Shown here one piece after another: positions 50,670-61,800 of a stretch of 64,000 bases of DNA. Within the stretch, counting starts at the first letter, position 1. The number at the start of each line of letters is the position of its first letter. Below the pieces are notes generated by a model, which saw only the letters and a program-made list of their open reading frames with translations, searched no databases and was not told the DNA's origin. The stretch comes from Pelecanus crispus (Eukaryota > Chordata > Aves > Pelecaniformes > Pelecanidae): NCBI RefSeq assembly GCF_030463565.1, contig NC_134644.1, positions 127,841,388 to 127,905,387 of the forward strand, written 5' to 3'. A program made the translations under genes and the position numbers.

Positions 50670-51200
50670 AAATGCAGGCAGGCGTGCGTTGGTGCCGTCG
50701 CTGCCCCGTGCGTGGAGCGGCCGCCGGGAGGGATGCCCCACCGGGGCGGGCAGGGCACTGTCCGGGGTGCGGTCGGTGCGGTGCGGTGCGGTGCGGTGCG
50801 TGCGGTGCAGTGCGGTGCGGTGCGTGCGGTGCGGTGCGGTGCCGTGCCGTGCCGTGCCGTGCGGTGCCGTGCCGTGCCGCGCCGTGCCGCGCCGTGCCCG
50901 GGGCGGTTCCCGTGGCGCCTCCCGCGTGGGGCGGAGCGGAGCGGGGCGGGCGGACAAAGCCGGGCTGTCAGCGGGGCGGGCGGGAGAAAGGAAAAGCGGC
51001 GGCAGCGGGGAGCGGAGCAGGTGAGGCGAGCGGCGCGGCTTGTGCCACGCTGGCACCGGGAGTGGCCGGCTGGCACCCGGGGGAGGCCATGCCACGCGTG
51101 GGCGGCTTCGAGCGCCGCGGGCGAACGGACCCCCCCGGGGGCGGGGGGGGGATCCCCTCACCCGTGGGCAGCTCGGGGGGTGGCAGGCAGCGGGTGACGG
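50670..51200 (+). promoter_or_regulatory. MAPRE2: CpG island, probable MAPRE2 promoter and first exon
   Basis: Very GC- and CpG-rich, with GC boxes GGGGCGGAGC (about 50928-50937), GGGGCGGGCGG (about 50943-50953) and GGGGCGGGCGGG (about 50973-50984). They are followed by a purine-rich leader ending GGAGCGGAGCAG and a good donor GTGAGG at 51021. That arrangement fits a TATA-less housekeeping promoter with an untranslated exon 1 ending at 51020. MAPRE2 (EB2, a microtubule plus-end binding protein) follows DTNA in the same direction in the vertebrate order I know, so it is the natural candidate. I see no MAPRE2 peptide in the island or downstream, so the gene name is inferred from position only. 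Confidence 0.5.
50765..50898. repeat. GTGCG to GTGCC pentanucleotide array
   Basis: About 130 bp of five-base units. The left half is GTGCG and the right half switches to GTGCC, with a few four-base and variant units between them. It lies inside the CpG island, just upstream of the GC boxes. Such arrays often vary in length and are hard to assemble. Confidence 0.9.
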
Positions 51201-51287
51201 ACGGCGCCCTCTGATGCAGCCACTGCCCCTGCCCGTGGGTCCGAAAGTACTTTGGGAAGGGAGCGAAACGGTTATCGCTCACTCTTC

Positions 51288-51289
<2 letters not shown>

Positions 51290-51318
<29 letters not shown>
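51290..51318. repeat. Poly-A run (29 A)
   Basis: Twenty-nine consecutive A just right of the CpG island, followed by GGAAGTG. It is not attached to any recognised retrocopy. Confidence 0.9.
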
Positions 51319-51320
<2 letters not shown>

Positions 51321-54060
51321 AAGTGAAATTTTAGCGCTGTGACGGTGCTAAAACAATCTCTTGACTCGAACCGAGTCCGCTATCCCGTGGCGATGAAGGC
51401 AGAAAAACCTCAGGAGTATCACAATGAGTAGCATCACCAGAGAGTAATTAGTATTTAGGGGGCTTAAGGACTGAGAAGCGTGTTTATGTGTTTGTTTTGT
51501 CGATGTGAACAGTTGAGAAACACAGGAGTTGTTGGCTGGCTCTGCAATGCGTTCTGTCAAAACCAGGAAGGCGCTTACTACCGCAGAGAATTTAAAATCC
51601 TTCGATACGTAACCAGTTTGCACGTCGCCGCTGAGTTGTGAGCGTCCGAAGCGGCTTCTGGTAACGGAGGCTTGAACGGAGATTTCGTTGGGCATGCTGC
51701 ATGATAGGGCAGCTCCGTGATGAATCCATCCCATTCCAGAGAATGCACCTAAAAGCCCGATGAATCAGCACGCTGCATTCACTGACCAAGGGTGGCAGCT
51801 CCTGCAAGGAAGGGTGCAGCGGTACAGGGGGGATACTAATGCTATCTGAACCTGCGAGCTAGGAAGCTCGCTAGTGGCAAGTGTGAGGTTGTGGAAAAAA
51901 ATATTTACCGATAGTTTTTCATTTTAAACAGCTGCTTCTGATAATTCAGACAACCCTCTGGTGCTTTCTATGGTGAGTGAGTTACAGTCCTTTTTGTACT
52001 TTATTTGCTTCGCAAAGGGATATTTGCTATTTATCTATTGCCCCAAACCATGCAGCAAATGAAATGAGGCTAATAGTATAAGCTCATAACTTAGCGTTAA
52101 AGAAGGTGAAAACTTTTTACAGGAAATACTGTAGCAATTTTGCTATGTTTTAAGAGAAGATAAACACTGAGGCAGAGATGACATTTTAGAAAGGGAATAG
52201 CAGAACAGTATTTCAAGCAAAGCATCGCTACAGCTTAAAGGTTATTTTGCAAGGTGCACTTGCTCTTTTAAAAGACACTGTCTTTTGAAGTCAACTGAAT
52301 TTGTAAAAACTACAGGAGCAGTGTCACAGGGTAAATCTTTTAGTCAGGATACAGATTGCTTCAACAAAGCGCTAAGTAAGAACCATCTCAAGGGCATCTT
52401 GAAATATTTATTATTCTACGGCTGTATGAGCAACTGTACGCACTGTCATGTCAGGATACCCAGGTCATGGGCATAACGCTCTCCAAATCCTTGGTGTATA
52501 TATGCTCGCTCTGTCTCTTTTCCCTGAGATATGGGGACTCCTGCTTCAATCCTTGGTTATGTCTTTACTCATGTAACTGGGTGTGTGGGGCAGGCCTTCA
52601 CCCAACTAGTGAGAACATACAAGGGGCACAAAATGTCTTTGTCTCACCCAGGGGTTGTCTGCAGCCACTGCTGAGATTCAATGGCTGCTTGTTAGTTAAG
52701 CCCTTGCAGTGAAAATCATCCCTAAAGTGAAGGATAGGAGGGTTATGACCCCTTAACTCACCTACTGCCATATCCTGTGCGTGCAGTGTTTGAGTTATAG
52801 GAAGATCTGCATCTTCCTAAACCACTCAAGATTTATGGTACAGCTGCTGGGAGAGTGAAGTTTCATGCTGTCCCTAGTAGAGAAAGCTGACTGAGATGCT
52901 CTATAACCTATTTAAATACAACCAAGGACTTCAGAAACATCTAGCAGTTGATAGATTTGACTTTTCCTGAGGGGAAGTGTGGTTTCTTTCAGTTTGCCTC
53001 AAATCATAAATTCAGCCTTATGGAATCCATGAGTTGCTTCAGCTTCGTAAGGAGAAAAGGATCAGCTTAGGAAGAGAGGCAGGGAGTCAGGGACAGCAGC
53101 ACACAGGGCAGTTAACGTCTCATGGGCTTGGTGTCTATCTCGCCTTTTGGAGATGTTTCAGAGACAGGAAAACATGGATGTTTTTTCTATGACCTCACTT
53201 TGTGGGGTGTGCCATGGCAGGTTGGCATAAGTTGGCCAGTTGCCCCTAGCAGACTGTTATCAGAACATCTGGTGCTGAATATGGTTTGGTCATGTGGGGT
53301 GTCTTCTGCTTATTTAAAACTTTTGGCAATTGGCCACTTACCAGGTATCTGTTCTTCAATGTTAAGTCTTCCTGTAGCGTATCTCTTCCCCAAGAAGGAG
53401 CAGGAATTCTTGTGCCATCGCTTTTGCTCCTCAGGCAGGAGAAGCTTCCCATCCTCATGGGCAGTGGGGACAGCTTACTCGGAAGCACATGGAGTCTTTC
53501 GAAAGTGTGTTGGAAATAACCAGTCAGCATCATCAATGCCTAGGTTGTCTGGGGCTGGAATAGTTATTCCAGCCCTATGACTTAGTTTGTAATGTCCTGA
53601 CGTAGTTTTAGTTGTCTGATAATCTAAATCTAAGTCCTCTCTCTGACAATAAAACCCTCATATTGAGTTTCTTTCAGCCCTTGCAAGTCCAAGTGTTTTC
53701 AACTATTTATCATTGTCTCTTCTGGCTAATTTGGCATTTTTCTGTTATTTTTTGACCATTCCTCCAAATGCCAGTGAAATATTTGGAGGAGTTAAAAAAA
53801 AATTACACCCCCTCACCCACCCACCCCACCCCACTCCTAAATGGATAATCACAAGAATTCATCATCAGTTAATCTTGGAAAAAAACATTTGGGGGCCTTC
53901 AAAATTGCTAAAACTTTTGCTAAAACATGTCATTCAAATTCACCTTAAAATAGTTTTTATCCTGGCCCTTTTCTTAAACCTTGCGGCATTGAAACCTTAA
54001 TACAGTCAAGTTAGTAGCTTAATTCCAGAAGAAGCATTAGACTAACACAGTTAGGTGAGT
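51319..54060. other. Probable MAPRE2 intron 1 (left part), nothing recognised
   Basis: Unique sequence between the CpG island and the assembly gap. I found no coding exon and no repeat family. A C-rich run (CACCCACCCACCCCACCCC-like) occurs near 53813-53833. Confidence 0.5.
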
Positions 54061-54260
54061 NNNNNNNNNNNNNNNNNNNNNNNNNNNNNNNNNNNNNNNN
54101 NNNNNNNNNNNNNNNNNNNNNNNNNNNNNNNNNNNNNNNNNNNNNNNNNNNNNNNNNNNNNNNNNNNNNNNNNNNNNNNNNNNNNNNNNNNNNNNNNNNN
54201 NNNNNNNNNNNNNNNNNNNNNNNNNNNNNNNNNNNNNNNNNNNNNNNNNNNNNNNNNNNN
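54061..54260. other. Assembly gap (200 N)
   Basis: Exactly 200 N, typical of a placeholder of arbitrary size rather than a measured distance. Sequence content and true length are unknown, and an exon or repeat could be hidden here. Confidence 0.99.
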
Positions 54261-55466
54261 AAGACACTGTCTTGCAGGAGTACCTGCAAATACAAATCTT
54301 GTTTGGCAATGTTTTGGTCTTATTTATTTGGTGGCCAAATAAATACATTTCCAAATACCTGCAAGTATTGTCTGCTTTGCTTTGTAAAATTAGAAATAGC
54401 TCATTGGCAGATGGCATGAGCACATCGTTAGTATTAATAGACCTATACACACAAAAGGAGAACCGGTGACTTCTGTTTGTAATTAAGCTAATCACAGAGG
54501 CAGGAGAGAGCTCCTATCTTATCAGGATTACTGCTTAACCTCAACTAGACTGCACCAACAGAGCAAATACTTGCCTTGGCATTTGATCCTCATACAGCAT
54601 CGCATGCTTTGGGGTTTCCCTGGAGTGGTTAGTGGCCAGGGCAGGACATCCCACTCATGCAGCTCTCTTCCACTTCAACAGGTTAGTTTGCAGTAAAGCT
54701 GCTGTAAATGTAAAATGCTGTAAAGCTAAATAATTTAGTTATTACCAAACAATCAGATCTTTAAAAACCCTGATGTAAATCAAGTGTGCAAAGTATGCAG
54801 ACTAAGCCTTACAACTGTTCATTTATTTTTTCCCCCAAACTTCTACATCTTTTTCCTGCAGCTCAGGTTCTCAGCCATTAGTAATTGCAATAACTGCTCA
54901 CAGTCAGTTCTATTCTGCTTCTTTCAACTCCATTAACCCTTTAACTCCCTAGTGAGCTTTGGTGTCAATCATAGTCATGAGAAATATTTACAAAAAAAGC
55001 AGGAAATTTAGAGATACAAGAGACTAGACATTGGCAATTGGTTGTGAAGGTCTCTATGCCTTGTTAGCAAGCCACAGGAAATTTGCCAGGAATATACATT
55101 TCTGTAGGGGAAGCAGAACAGTCTGGGGAATGTCAGAAGAAAACTGCATTTGCTGAAGTTTTGAACAGCAGCTCTAGGTTGGCTGTCTCTTGGAAGACTT
55201 TTGAAGTGCAGATTAAATAATTCCAGATGATGACAAAAAACTCTGTTAAGAAAACAAAAGGTCTGGGCTTTCAGCCACTTTGGGGTGGTTGGTTTTCTGC
55301 CTGGAAATGGCCCTGCACCCATTCACTGCTGCCGCTCCGGCTGCTCCTCTGGAGCGGCCCTGTTCTTTCTCATACAGTGCCTCTGAAAAGGGACTTATTT
55401 TTGTCAGTTTGCTTTTTTCCTCCCTCTGTCTTTACTCAGGGGGCTGGATAGCCGCCTCTGTTTTAT
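54261..55466. other. Probable intron sequence, nothing recognised
   Basis: AT-rich unique sequence to the right of the gap. I see no exon or repeat up to the composite retroposon at 55467. Confidence 0.5.
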
Positions 55467-55618
55467 AGAACGGTTTGGATTGGAAGGGACCCTAAAAGGC
55501 CATCTCCTGCCAAGCCCCCTGCCATGGGCCAAGAAAGGGATCCCCATCCCTGGGTGGGCTCAAACCACCAACTTTTCAGTTAACAGCTGAACGTGCTAAC
55601 CAATTGCACCACAGAGAC
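55467..55618 (-). mobile_element. tRNA-Asn/CR1 composite SINE-like retroposon
   Basis: On the minus strand this 152-bp unit has a 74-base tRNA-Asn-like head (55618 to 55545). A CR1 3' tail follows immediately (GGATCCCTTTCTTGGCCC, CATGGCAGGGGG, GGGTCCCTTCCAATCCAAAC), ending at GTTCTATA. The head keeps an A box (TGGTGCAATTGG) and a decayed B box (GGTTTGAGCCC). A tRNA head with a LINE 3' tail is the defining layout of a SINE that borrows LINE machinery. Birds have a precedent in a tRNA-Ile-headed CR1-tailed SINE of passerines; a tRNA-Asn head is not one I can place. Confidence 0.75.
55545..55618 (-). tRNA. tRNA-Asn(GTT)-derived pseudogene (SINE head)
   Basis: It is full length at 74 bases, starting GTCTCTGTGG and ending CACCCAGGGATG, with anticodon GTT in CTGTTAACT. 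Against the vertebrate tRNA-Asn gene as I know it there are eight differences. Seven are C-to-T or G-to-A changes at former CpG sites, including one that damages the B box and others in the arms. This is what methylation-driven decay of an inactive copy looks like. The 3' end runs into CR1 sequence, so it is not a functional tRNA gene. Confidence 0.85.
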
Positions 55619-58600
55619 CCCCTTTTCCCTCTCCTGTGTGCCTTGCTGACATGGGTTCCTGCTTGTGACTGGCCATGATGCTTTAACACCGACTCTTTAA
55701 ACCCTTCTTCTACCAGGCGGAGCGTTGGTTGCCGTTTGACAACTATTTCCTGTTTTCCAGTCTGAGCGGGGGTTCGGTAGGAAAGGCACGGCACCAGGAA
55801 TGGGGTACAGCAGAGGTTTTCAGGTTAGCCATACCCCAGCCATGCAGCAGAGCCAGAAAATGCCATGCCTTACCAAGAGGAGTAAGAAGCAGTTATTGTG
55901 TTCAGGGGTTGAACACGTTGTTTTATCAAACCAAAAGCTTTTGATCCAGGTGGCTGTGAAGAGGGAGAGGACAGTGGAACAAAATGGGACTAAAACTCAG
56001 TCTAAGTTTTCCCCTGGACCTGAAGTATCAGCAGTCAGGCTAATTCTGTACTTTAAACATCGATGCCTTGCTAAGTCTGAGCGGATTTTGAGAAGCCCTT
56101 GCAGCCATCCTTGCACAGGAAAGCAAATGCAGTTTTAAGGCTTGCCTTCGCATGACAGCAGCTCGCAAAAGCAAGATGACATCGATAGAGAGGGGTATGA
56201 CTGAAGTGCCTTCTCAGTGAGGACTAACCTACTTGCCCCCTGCTTGCAGCTGTGTACTCACCTCTCCTAGTTTTGCCTGCTAAAATATGATCTGGTCAAC
56301 TAAGCTTCAGCAATTTCCTGTGGTTATGATGGCAAAAAGTGTGATTGCTCTTACACCTGCCTAATGCTGTTCTTGCCAATAGGACAGTAATAAAGTAGTT
56401 CTGGCAGGCAGTGCAGGTGTGCAAGAGGTGTTGGTGATATTCAGAAAATAAGATTTGGTTTTTGGTTTTTTTTTTTTTTCCCATGTGCAGGGTTTATTAG
56501 GAGTGAATCCCAGGCACCGAGCATTTTCTCTCTTGATTTGATTTGCTAGCAGCTACAGACAAGACCATACTCAGTTTCACCATTTCATGTTTTAGTATTG
56601 GGGTATAGTTATTACCAGCTAAACCAGCAGATCCTTTAAAAGTTAAAGCATCATCTCTGGTCTCTTCCCAGTCCTGTATTTCTAAACAGAGCATTGTTTC
56701 AAGCCCTAGCCTAGGAACTGCATCAGTACAGTTGGCTGCACAGAGCACAACACACTCATATTCTTATCCTGATTTCTGGTCTTGCCCGTCTCCTGTGATA
56801 TTCCTCCTCCTTTCATCCACACCTGTGGATTCCCCCACCATGCCTGGGGAACATCAATTCAAAAGAAGTGAGAATTCAATCAAGGATGTCAGAGCTGACC
56901 TATTTTGTCAGTTGTCACTGAAGTGGATAGAGAGGAAACCTGCCTATGGTGTGCACTTCTGCTAGAGGACCTTGCGGTGGTAGGAGAGAAAATGGGCTCG
57001 TCTCTATTTCTCCCAACTCTGCATTTAAATAGAACCGCTTTCTTTACTCTTCCGTGCTATATTTAATTTGTGAACTTGCAAAAGTGTTATCTTTTTCCCA
57101 GAATCATCGGACTTTCTGTAAAGGGTGGAATGGTTTTATTGCCCTTGGAGAACGCTGCAGAATTTTTGCATTCACGTATGGTAGAGCATGAGATTACACA
57201 CTTTCAGCCACAGAAAGGGACATGGGTATCTGTCCTTTAAATATGGATGTTAAAGTAAAAGATGCTTTATCTTGCCTGCAGAAGTACAGAAGCAATGAAA
57301 AGTGAATGCTGTAGTTTCTTAAAGTTTCTTTTTGCAATTAAGGCGGCTTTTTTCCTCCATCTGACACTCTGAGGGGTGGCAGAAGAGGAGTACAGGCAGT
57401 ATTAAGCTTATATTCTAATTTCATAGTAAAAGTTCCACATGGATACATATATTTTAAAGATCAGTCAGCATTTTCAGACAGAAATGGCCTGGTACTGTGC
57501 AAAGGGATGGATGTTCTTCTTGTAATACTTTCTAAAGTTAAGACTTGGCCCAAATCACTAATTCTCAAGAAAATACCTCAACTCTTCATATCAAGATGGA
57601 ATAATCACTTCAGCTTAAATACAGGAAACATTGGGCATAATAGCCATTACTTGCACAGATCTTGTTAACAAGAACATAATTTCCTAATCACTCCCTTGAA
57701 AGCAAACCCAGATGATAGAAGCATAGTTGAGCTCCTGCCAAACACCTCAAGAACTCCAATTTCACACCCAAGTTCCTGCAGGAGTGCCAGGATAACCTCA
57801 ACTATTCAGTGAAAAAAAAAAAAAAAAAACCTTAAGCACTATGCTTATAGTTCCTTATACTTGTATTCTTAAAGACAAAAACTATCAGTTGGGATAGTAC
57901 AAAAACTTGTGTAAGAAACAAGAGCGCAGACATCTGGATGTGTTTGTATTACACACCAAGGCAATATATAACTCTGCAGGCCATATTGCCTTAGTGGCAA
58001 CATCCTAGTCCCTCTCCTCATTCTCTTGAATTAGGCCTTGAGAAAAAAAAAGAAAGTTGACCTTTTTTTTTTTTTTTTTTAAAGATGTAGAGTAGTTAGA
58101 GAACAAAAGAACAGATTCAAGGTTTTATTGGTGGCAGTTCCTCCACAGTGATGGCATGTGTGTGATTTAATGAGGCATGCAAAGGGCTTTGATCTTGCAT
58201 CATCTTCATGATGTGATGAAAACAGGAGCCTCCACTGGTGGTGGAGGCTCATCAAGAGGTGGTGCAAGTGGCAAGCACTGTGAGTCCATAGATGTGTTGG
58301 TTTTCAGTATAATGCACCTCTAATATAAATAAATGCTAAAAGCTGTTAGACTTCCCTCAGGTTGTTACAGCAGTGCTTTTAAAAAGCAAACAACCCAGCA
58401 AGCTCACCCACTAAATGTTTGTAAACCATGTCACAGGAACTGCAAATATTAGAAATAACTTTAATTTTATTTACCTACATTTTTCCCATTAGCTTGTGAA
58501 GCTATCAAGTAGCTAGATAACTAGTTGATAGATATAAGATAACTTTTTTTTTAAAAACAGAGCATATGACAAGTAGACAAAATTATCATCTTGCTCCAGA

Positions 58601-58640
58601 GAAGTTTTTTATAGGCTCCCTGGCTTTCCAAATGAGATGA
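55619..58640. other. Probable intron sequence, nothing coding recognised
   Basis: Unique AT-rich sequence with homopolymer runs (T at about 56466-56480, A at about 57811-57829, T at about 58063-58080). It holds the short hairpin at 58226-58250. No exon, RNA gene or further mobile element was recognised. Confidence 0.5.
58226..58250. repeat. Perfect 10-bp hairpin
   Basis: GAGCCTCCAC and GTGGAGGCTC pair perfectly around a five-base loop TGGTG. A smaller inverted repeat (CATCAT/ATGATG) lies just to its left. No RNA family is assigned. Confidence 0.6.
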
Positions 58641-58711
58641 AGGGTGGAGCTAGTCATTTAGCCACACCCATGGTGAGGTTTATAAAAGGAAATTTTCCAG
58701 GGGAAAAGCTC
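58641..58711 (+). promoter_or_regulatory. TATA/CACCC promoter candidate
   Basis: TATAAAAG lies at 58681-58688, with CCACACCC at 58662-58669 and an inverted CACCC motif (AGGGTGG) at 58641-58647. A start site would be expected near 58711. The combination of TATA box and CACCC boxes at close range is typical of tissue-specific promoters. A coding-looking exon with strong donors starts 84 bases further on. Confidence 0.45.
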
Positions 58712-58794
58712 TTTTCTACCAGTCTATGACAACTGGGAGTTTTATTTGACAGGGTTTTATCTTTCTTAAAAAAAAAAAAAAAAAAAATCCCACT

Positions 58795-58866
58795 ATGTCA
58801 AGGCCTCGTAAAGGTTCCCATAGTGGGGATGCTCCTCTGAATGGATCTTTGAAACAACAAGGTAAG
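58795..58866 (+). CDS. Candidate first coding exon, unrecognised
   Basis: The ATG at 58795 opens MSRPRKGSHSGDAPLNGSLK followed by QQ. The exon can end at 58861 (AAG|GTAAGG, phase 1) or at 58866 (AAG|GTAAGT, perfect consensus, phase 0, adding Gly-Lys). The peptide is basic and serine-rich, with no signal sequence or membrane segment. A TATA box sits 114 bases upstream. The leader contains a run of about 20 A just before the ATG. If the CpG island at 51 kb belongs to MAPRE2, this could be an alternative MAPRE2 first exon that replaces the usual N-terminus. It could also belong to a gene I do not recognise. No matching downstream exon was identified. Confidence 0.35.
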
Positions 58867-61800
58867 GTAAGTCATGGAGTCTGCTTTACTATTTTAGTTT
58901 ATTTTTACTCATAATATTTCTCTGATAGAGAGCTGAGTATTACTGTAATTTTAAAGGTCTGTATTTTCTCTGCTGCTATGTATAATTGGAGTTTTGTTCT
59001 CTGTAGGTTTGTATTCCTGTAATGCTAACCCAAATGGAGAAAAAACAAGCTTAAAAAAACATCCCCAAACTTATTAGGGTTTGGAGAGGTTGCTATTTGT
59101 CATAGGGTGGTCAGGCTTTCAAGACTGATGACTTTGAGAGCTAATTTGCACCACCTGTCCACAACACTCAGGTTAACGTGGTTGTTGTAATTGGGCTGTT
59201 GTTTGTAAGTCACACCAATATTAATTTCTCAAGCATACAAATAAAAGATATGCTATGCTTTATTGCACAATTGCTGTGACTTAGTCATGACTTTTTGATA
59301 CACCCAGGAATCCTACCATAGTTTTTGGTTTATACTGTATCACAGTTTCCTTGTGTATACATGCAAATAACTGCTTATAAGTTGCTCTGTTCAGCAGAGG
59401 TCTCGTGAGTTACTGTGGATATCCCACAATGACATTAGGTACTATAAAGGTTTAATTGCTATTGAGCACGGGTGTTCATGTCGGTACAATAATTCTGTAG
59501 ACAGGTCTGTATCAGTTTACAAGATGACTGGGTGAAACCTTTCATCATCATCAACTGAAGCCAAATGCACTGTATCAAAAAGTGATTGCAACAATGTAAG
59601 GTGTGTAGCATGGATATGTCAAGAATGCTGGTCAGCATAGAAAAATACCTATCTCATTACACTGGTTACCTAGCTCTGGGCTTATTGCTGCTGCGATGGT
59701 AAAGTAGAATTGTAAGGAATTGGAGAGAGGGGAATGAACCTTGACAATACTTTTTAGGAGCTCCTTTCAGGCATCTGGGAAAATGGAAGAAAGTCCAGAC
59801 TTCTTTGGAAACTTAATAAGCAACCAGACACAAGTTTCTTAAAAGTTAACTTTTTCCTCCAATTACTTTATCTGTACGTAACTAGATTGGAGAAGAGTAA
59901 TAAGTTTTCTCTTGTGAGCCTTCAATTTAGAAGGAGTAAAAGTTACTAATATTTTTGTTATTCAGTGCACCCAAAACATGGGAAGTATTTGAGGGTCACT
60001 AGTCTATTAGTTGTTCTTCAGAGTACACTAGGATAACTACCACATGCTACAAAAATAACCAAAGTAATGGTTTCCACAAAAATGGTGGTGTTGATGGGTT
60101 CTCTTTTTCAGGCTGTAAGCAAAACTCTGAATTAATGTAGCTGGCAAAAAGCTGACTGATGACCTCTTGGGCAAAATTGTATGATGTAAGTTGGAGAGGC
60201 TGTCAGAGAATTTTGACTTCATGTGATTAGTAGACATGAGAAAATAAATGCATCCTGCATTTGAATAGACACATTTTCCACCTTGATAATGCTGTGTTTT
60301 TTCTCTGGAGCTTTTCCTGTCAATATTAAACTTGTAGGATGCTTAACTTGAGCAGTGTGGCCATTTCTGCTTTTTACCATGTGTTTTTACTGATATGTAA
60401 CAAATTGTGGCTGTGCTGGATTGTGGTGAGAGGAGTCTTGTTTGACAGCATAGCTGCCTCCTGCAAGGGAGTCCCCTTGGCTTTATCCGCTGCCATTCTT
60501 CCGGGAGGTTGACATGCTGCAGTTAGATTGTTCATAGGTATTTTTAAGTGCCTGATGTACACCAAAGTGTTAAAAAAATACTTTCTGTTATCTTTTGTTG
60601 TATTAGTACAGTAAATGGGAAAGATGAAGGAAGAGGAAAATACTGTCAATACTGGCAGAGAATCTTAGGTGTCTCTGCTCTTGGATACTTTTGGATGAGT
60701 TTTCTGAATCACGGAGAAAGTTTGAGCTTTTTCAATTGGGTAATGTAGAGTTACTTTTTGACATCGCTGCATAGCTTAACATGTGTTTGTAAAGTTGGTC
60801 AGCCCTCTAAGCAGGGATTAAAGCGACTTCTGCCGTTTTGTGACTTGAAAAGCAATATTTAGGGAATAAAATACTTATCCAGAGTAACTCTGACACTAAC
60901 CTGCTATTCAAAACAAATGAGTCAAGGGACACTGACTGTCCTATAGCCAATTACTTGTTGTCTTTCATAAATTTAGGTAAATCTTCAAAAGTCTACTTTT
61001 GAGTAGCGACACTACAAACCTTAGGGTGTCATCTTCCACTCCTGATTTGATTTTTGGAGCCACGTATGTACTGAATGCAGAAAGTCCGCAAATGTGACTT
61101 CTTGGTGGCAAGCTGAGTAATTAAGAGGCAGGTGGCCAATGACAATCTCTTAGTAACTTATTTCTTTGAGGTGGTGTATGAAGACGGACACTGACAGCTA
61201 GATTACTCTGATGTGGTATTCTGTTAGTCCCTTCACATTTCAATACTTTTTCTATCAGAATATTCAAGCATAAAACTTCAGCATATTTGGGTGGATGATA
61301 AAATTAAGTCTTGCTCTGGATTCTCCCTCCTTAATTCATGCGTGGCAACACAAGTGTGTTCAGAGCTGAGCTGGGGGAGGGATGTGGGGCGTCTTGCAGG
61401 TTTGGCTGGGGTGGGTGCAGGGGTGGTCATGGAGAAGGGGCTGGTGTGGGTGGCCTGAGAGGGTCCAAGGGGAGGAGGGAGGTTCCCAGGAGGATGGGGA
61501 GAGCAGAGTGGAAGGAGAGAGGCCCTGTCACAACAGCAGCTTCTGAGTCTTGGCCCAGACTTTAAACCTTGCTGGCCCTGCACAGTCTTCGGTGTCTCTC
61601 CTTGTTTCTCATCGTCTCTTCTGCTACCACCAAGAAAGTGGGTTTTTTGGCTTCTGGATGAGGACAGAAATGTTTTTTTTTTTCCTACATTCCTGGGTCA
61701 GCCAAAGTCAGTTTTACCTGTACCACCAAAAAGACCCAAGCTGACCCTGCTTAGCTGGGTGCCTTACTGCTTTATGAATCAGCACACCACTATGGATTCT

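Noticed and set aside
50765-50898. Regular short repeats as a CRISPR array
   Set aside because: The units are contiguous pentamers without spacers, in a vertebrate nuclear CpG island.
49905-51161. 418-codon open frame on the minus strand, Phe/Pro/Ser/Leu-rich
   Set aside because: It is the complement of the polypurine tract and the GTGC array. Repeats without stop codons create the frame, and there is no domain or start signal.
54011-54495. Open frames spanning the N run
   Set aside because: They exist only because N codons are read as unknown residues.
58771-58790. A-run before the ATG at 58795 as the tail of a processed retrocopy
   Set aside because: The upstream sequence contains no coding match, and a TATA box with a downstream donor fits a promoter and exon better.
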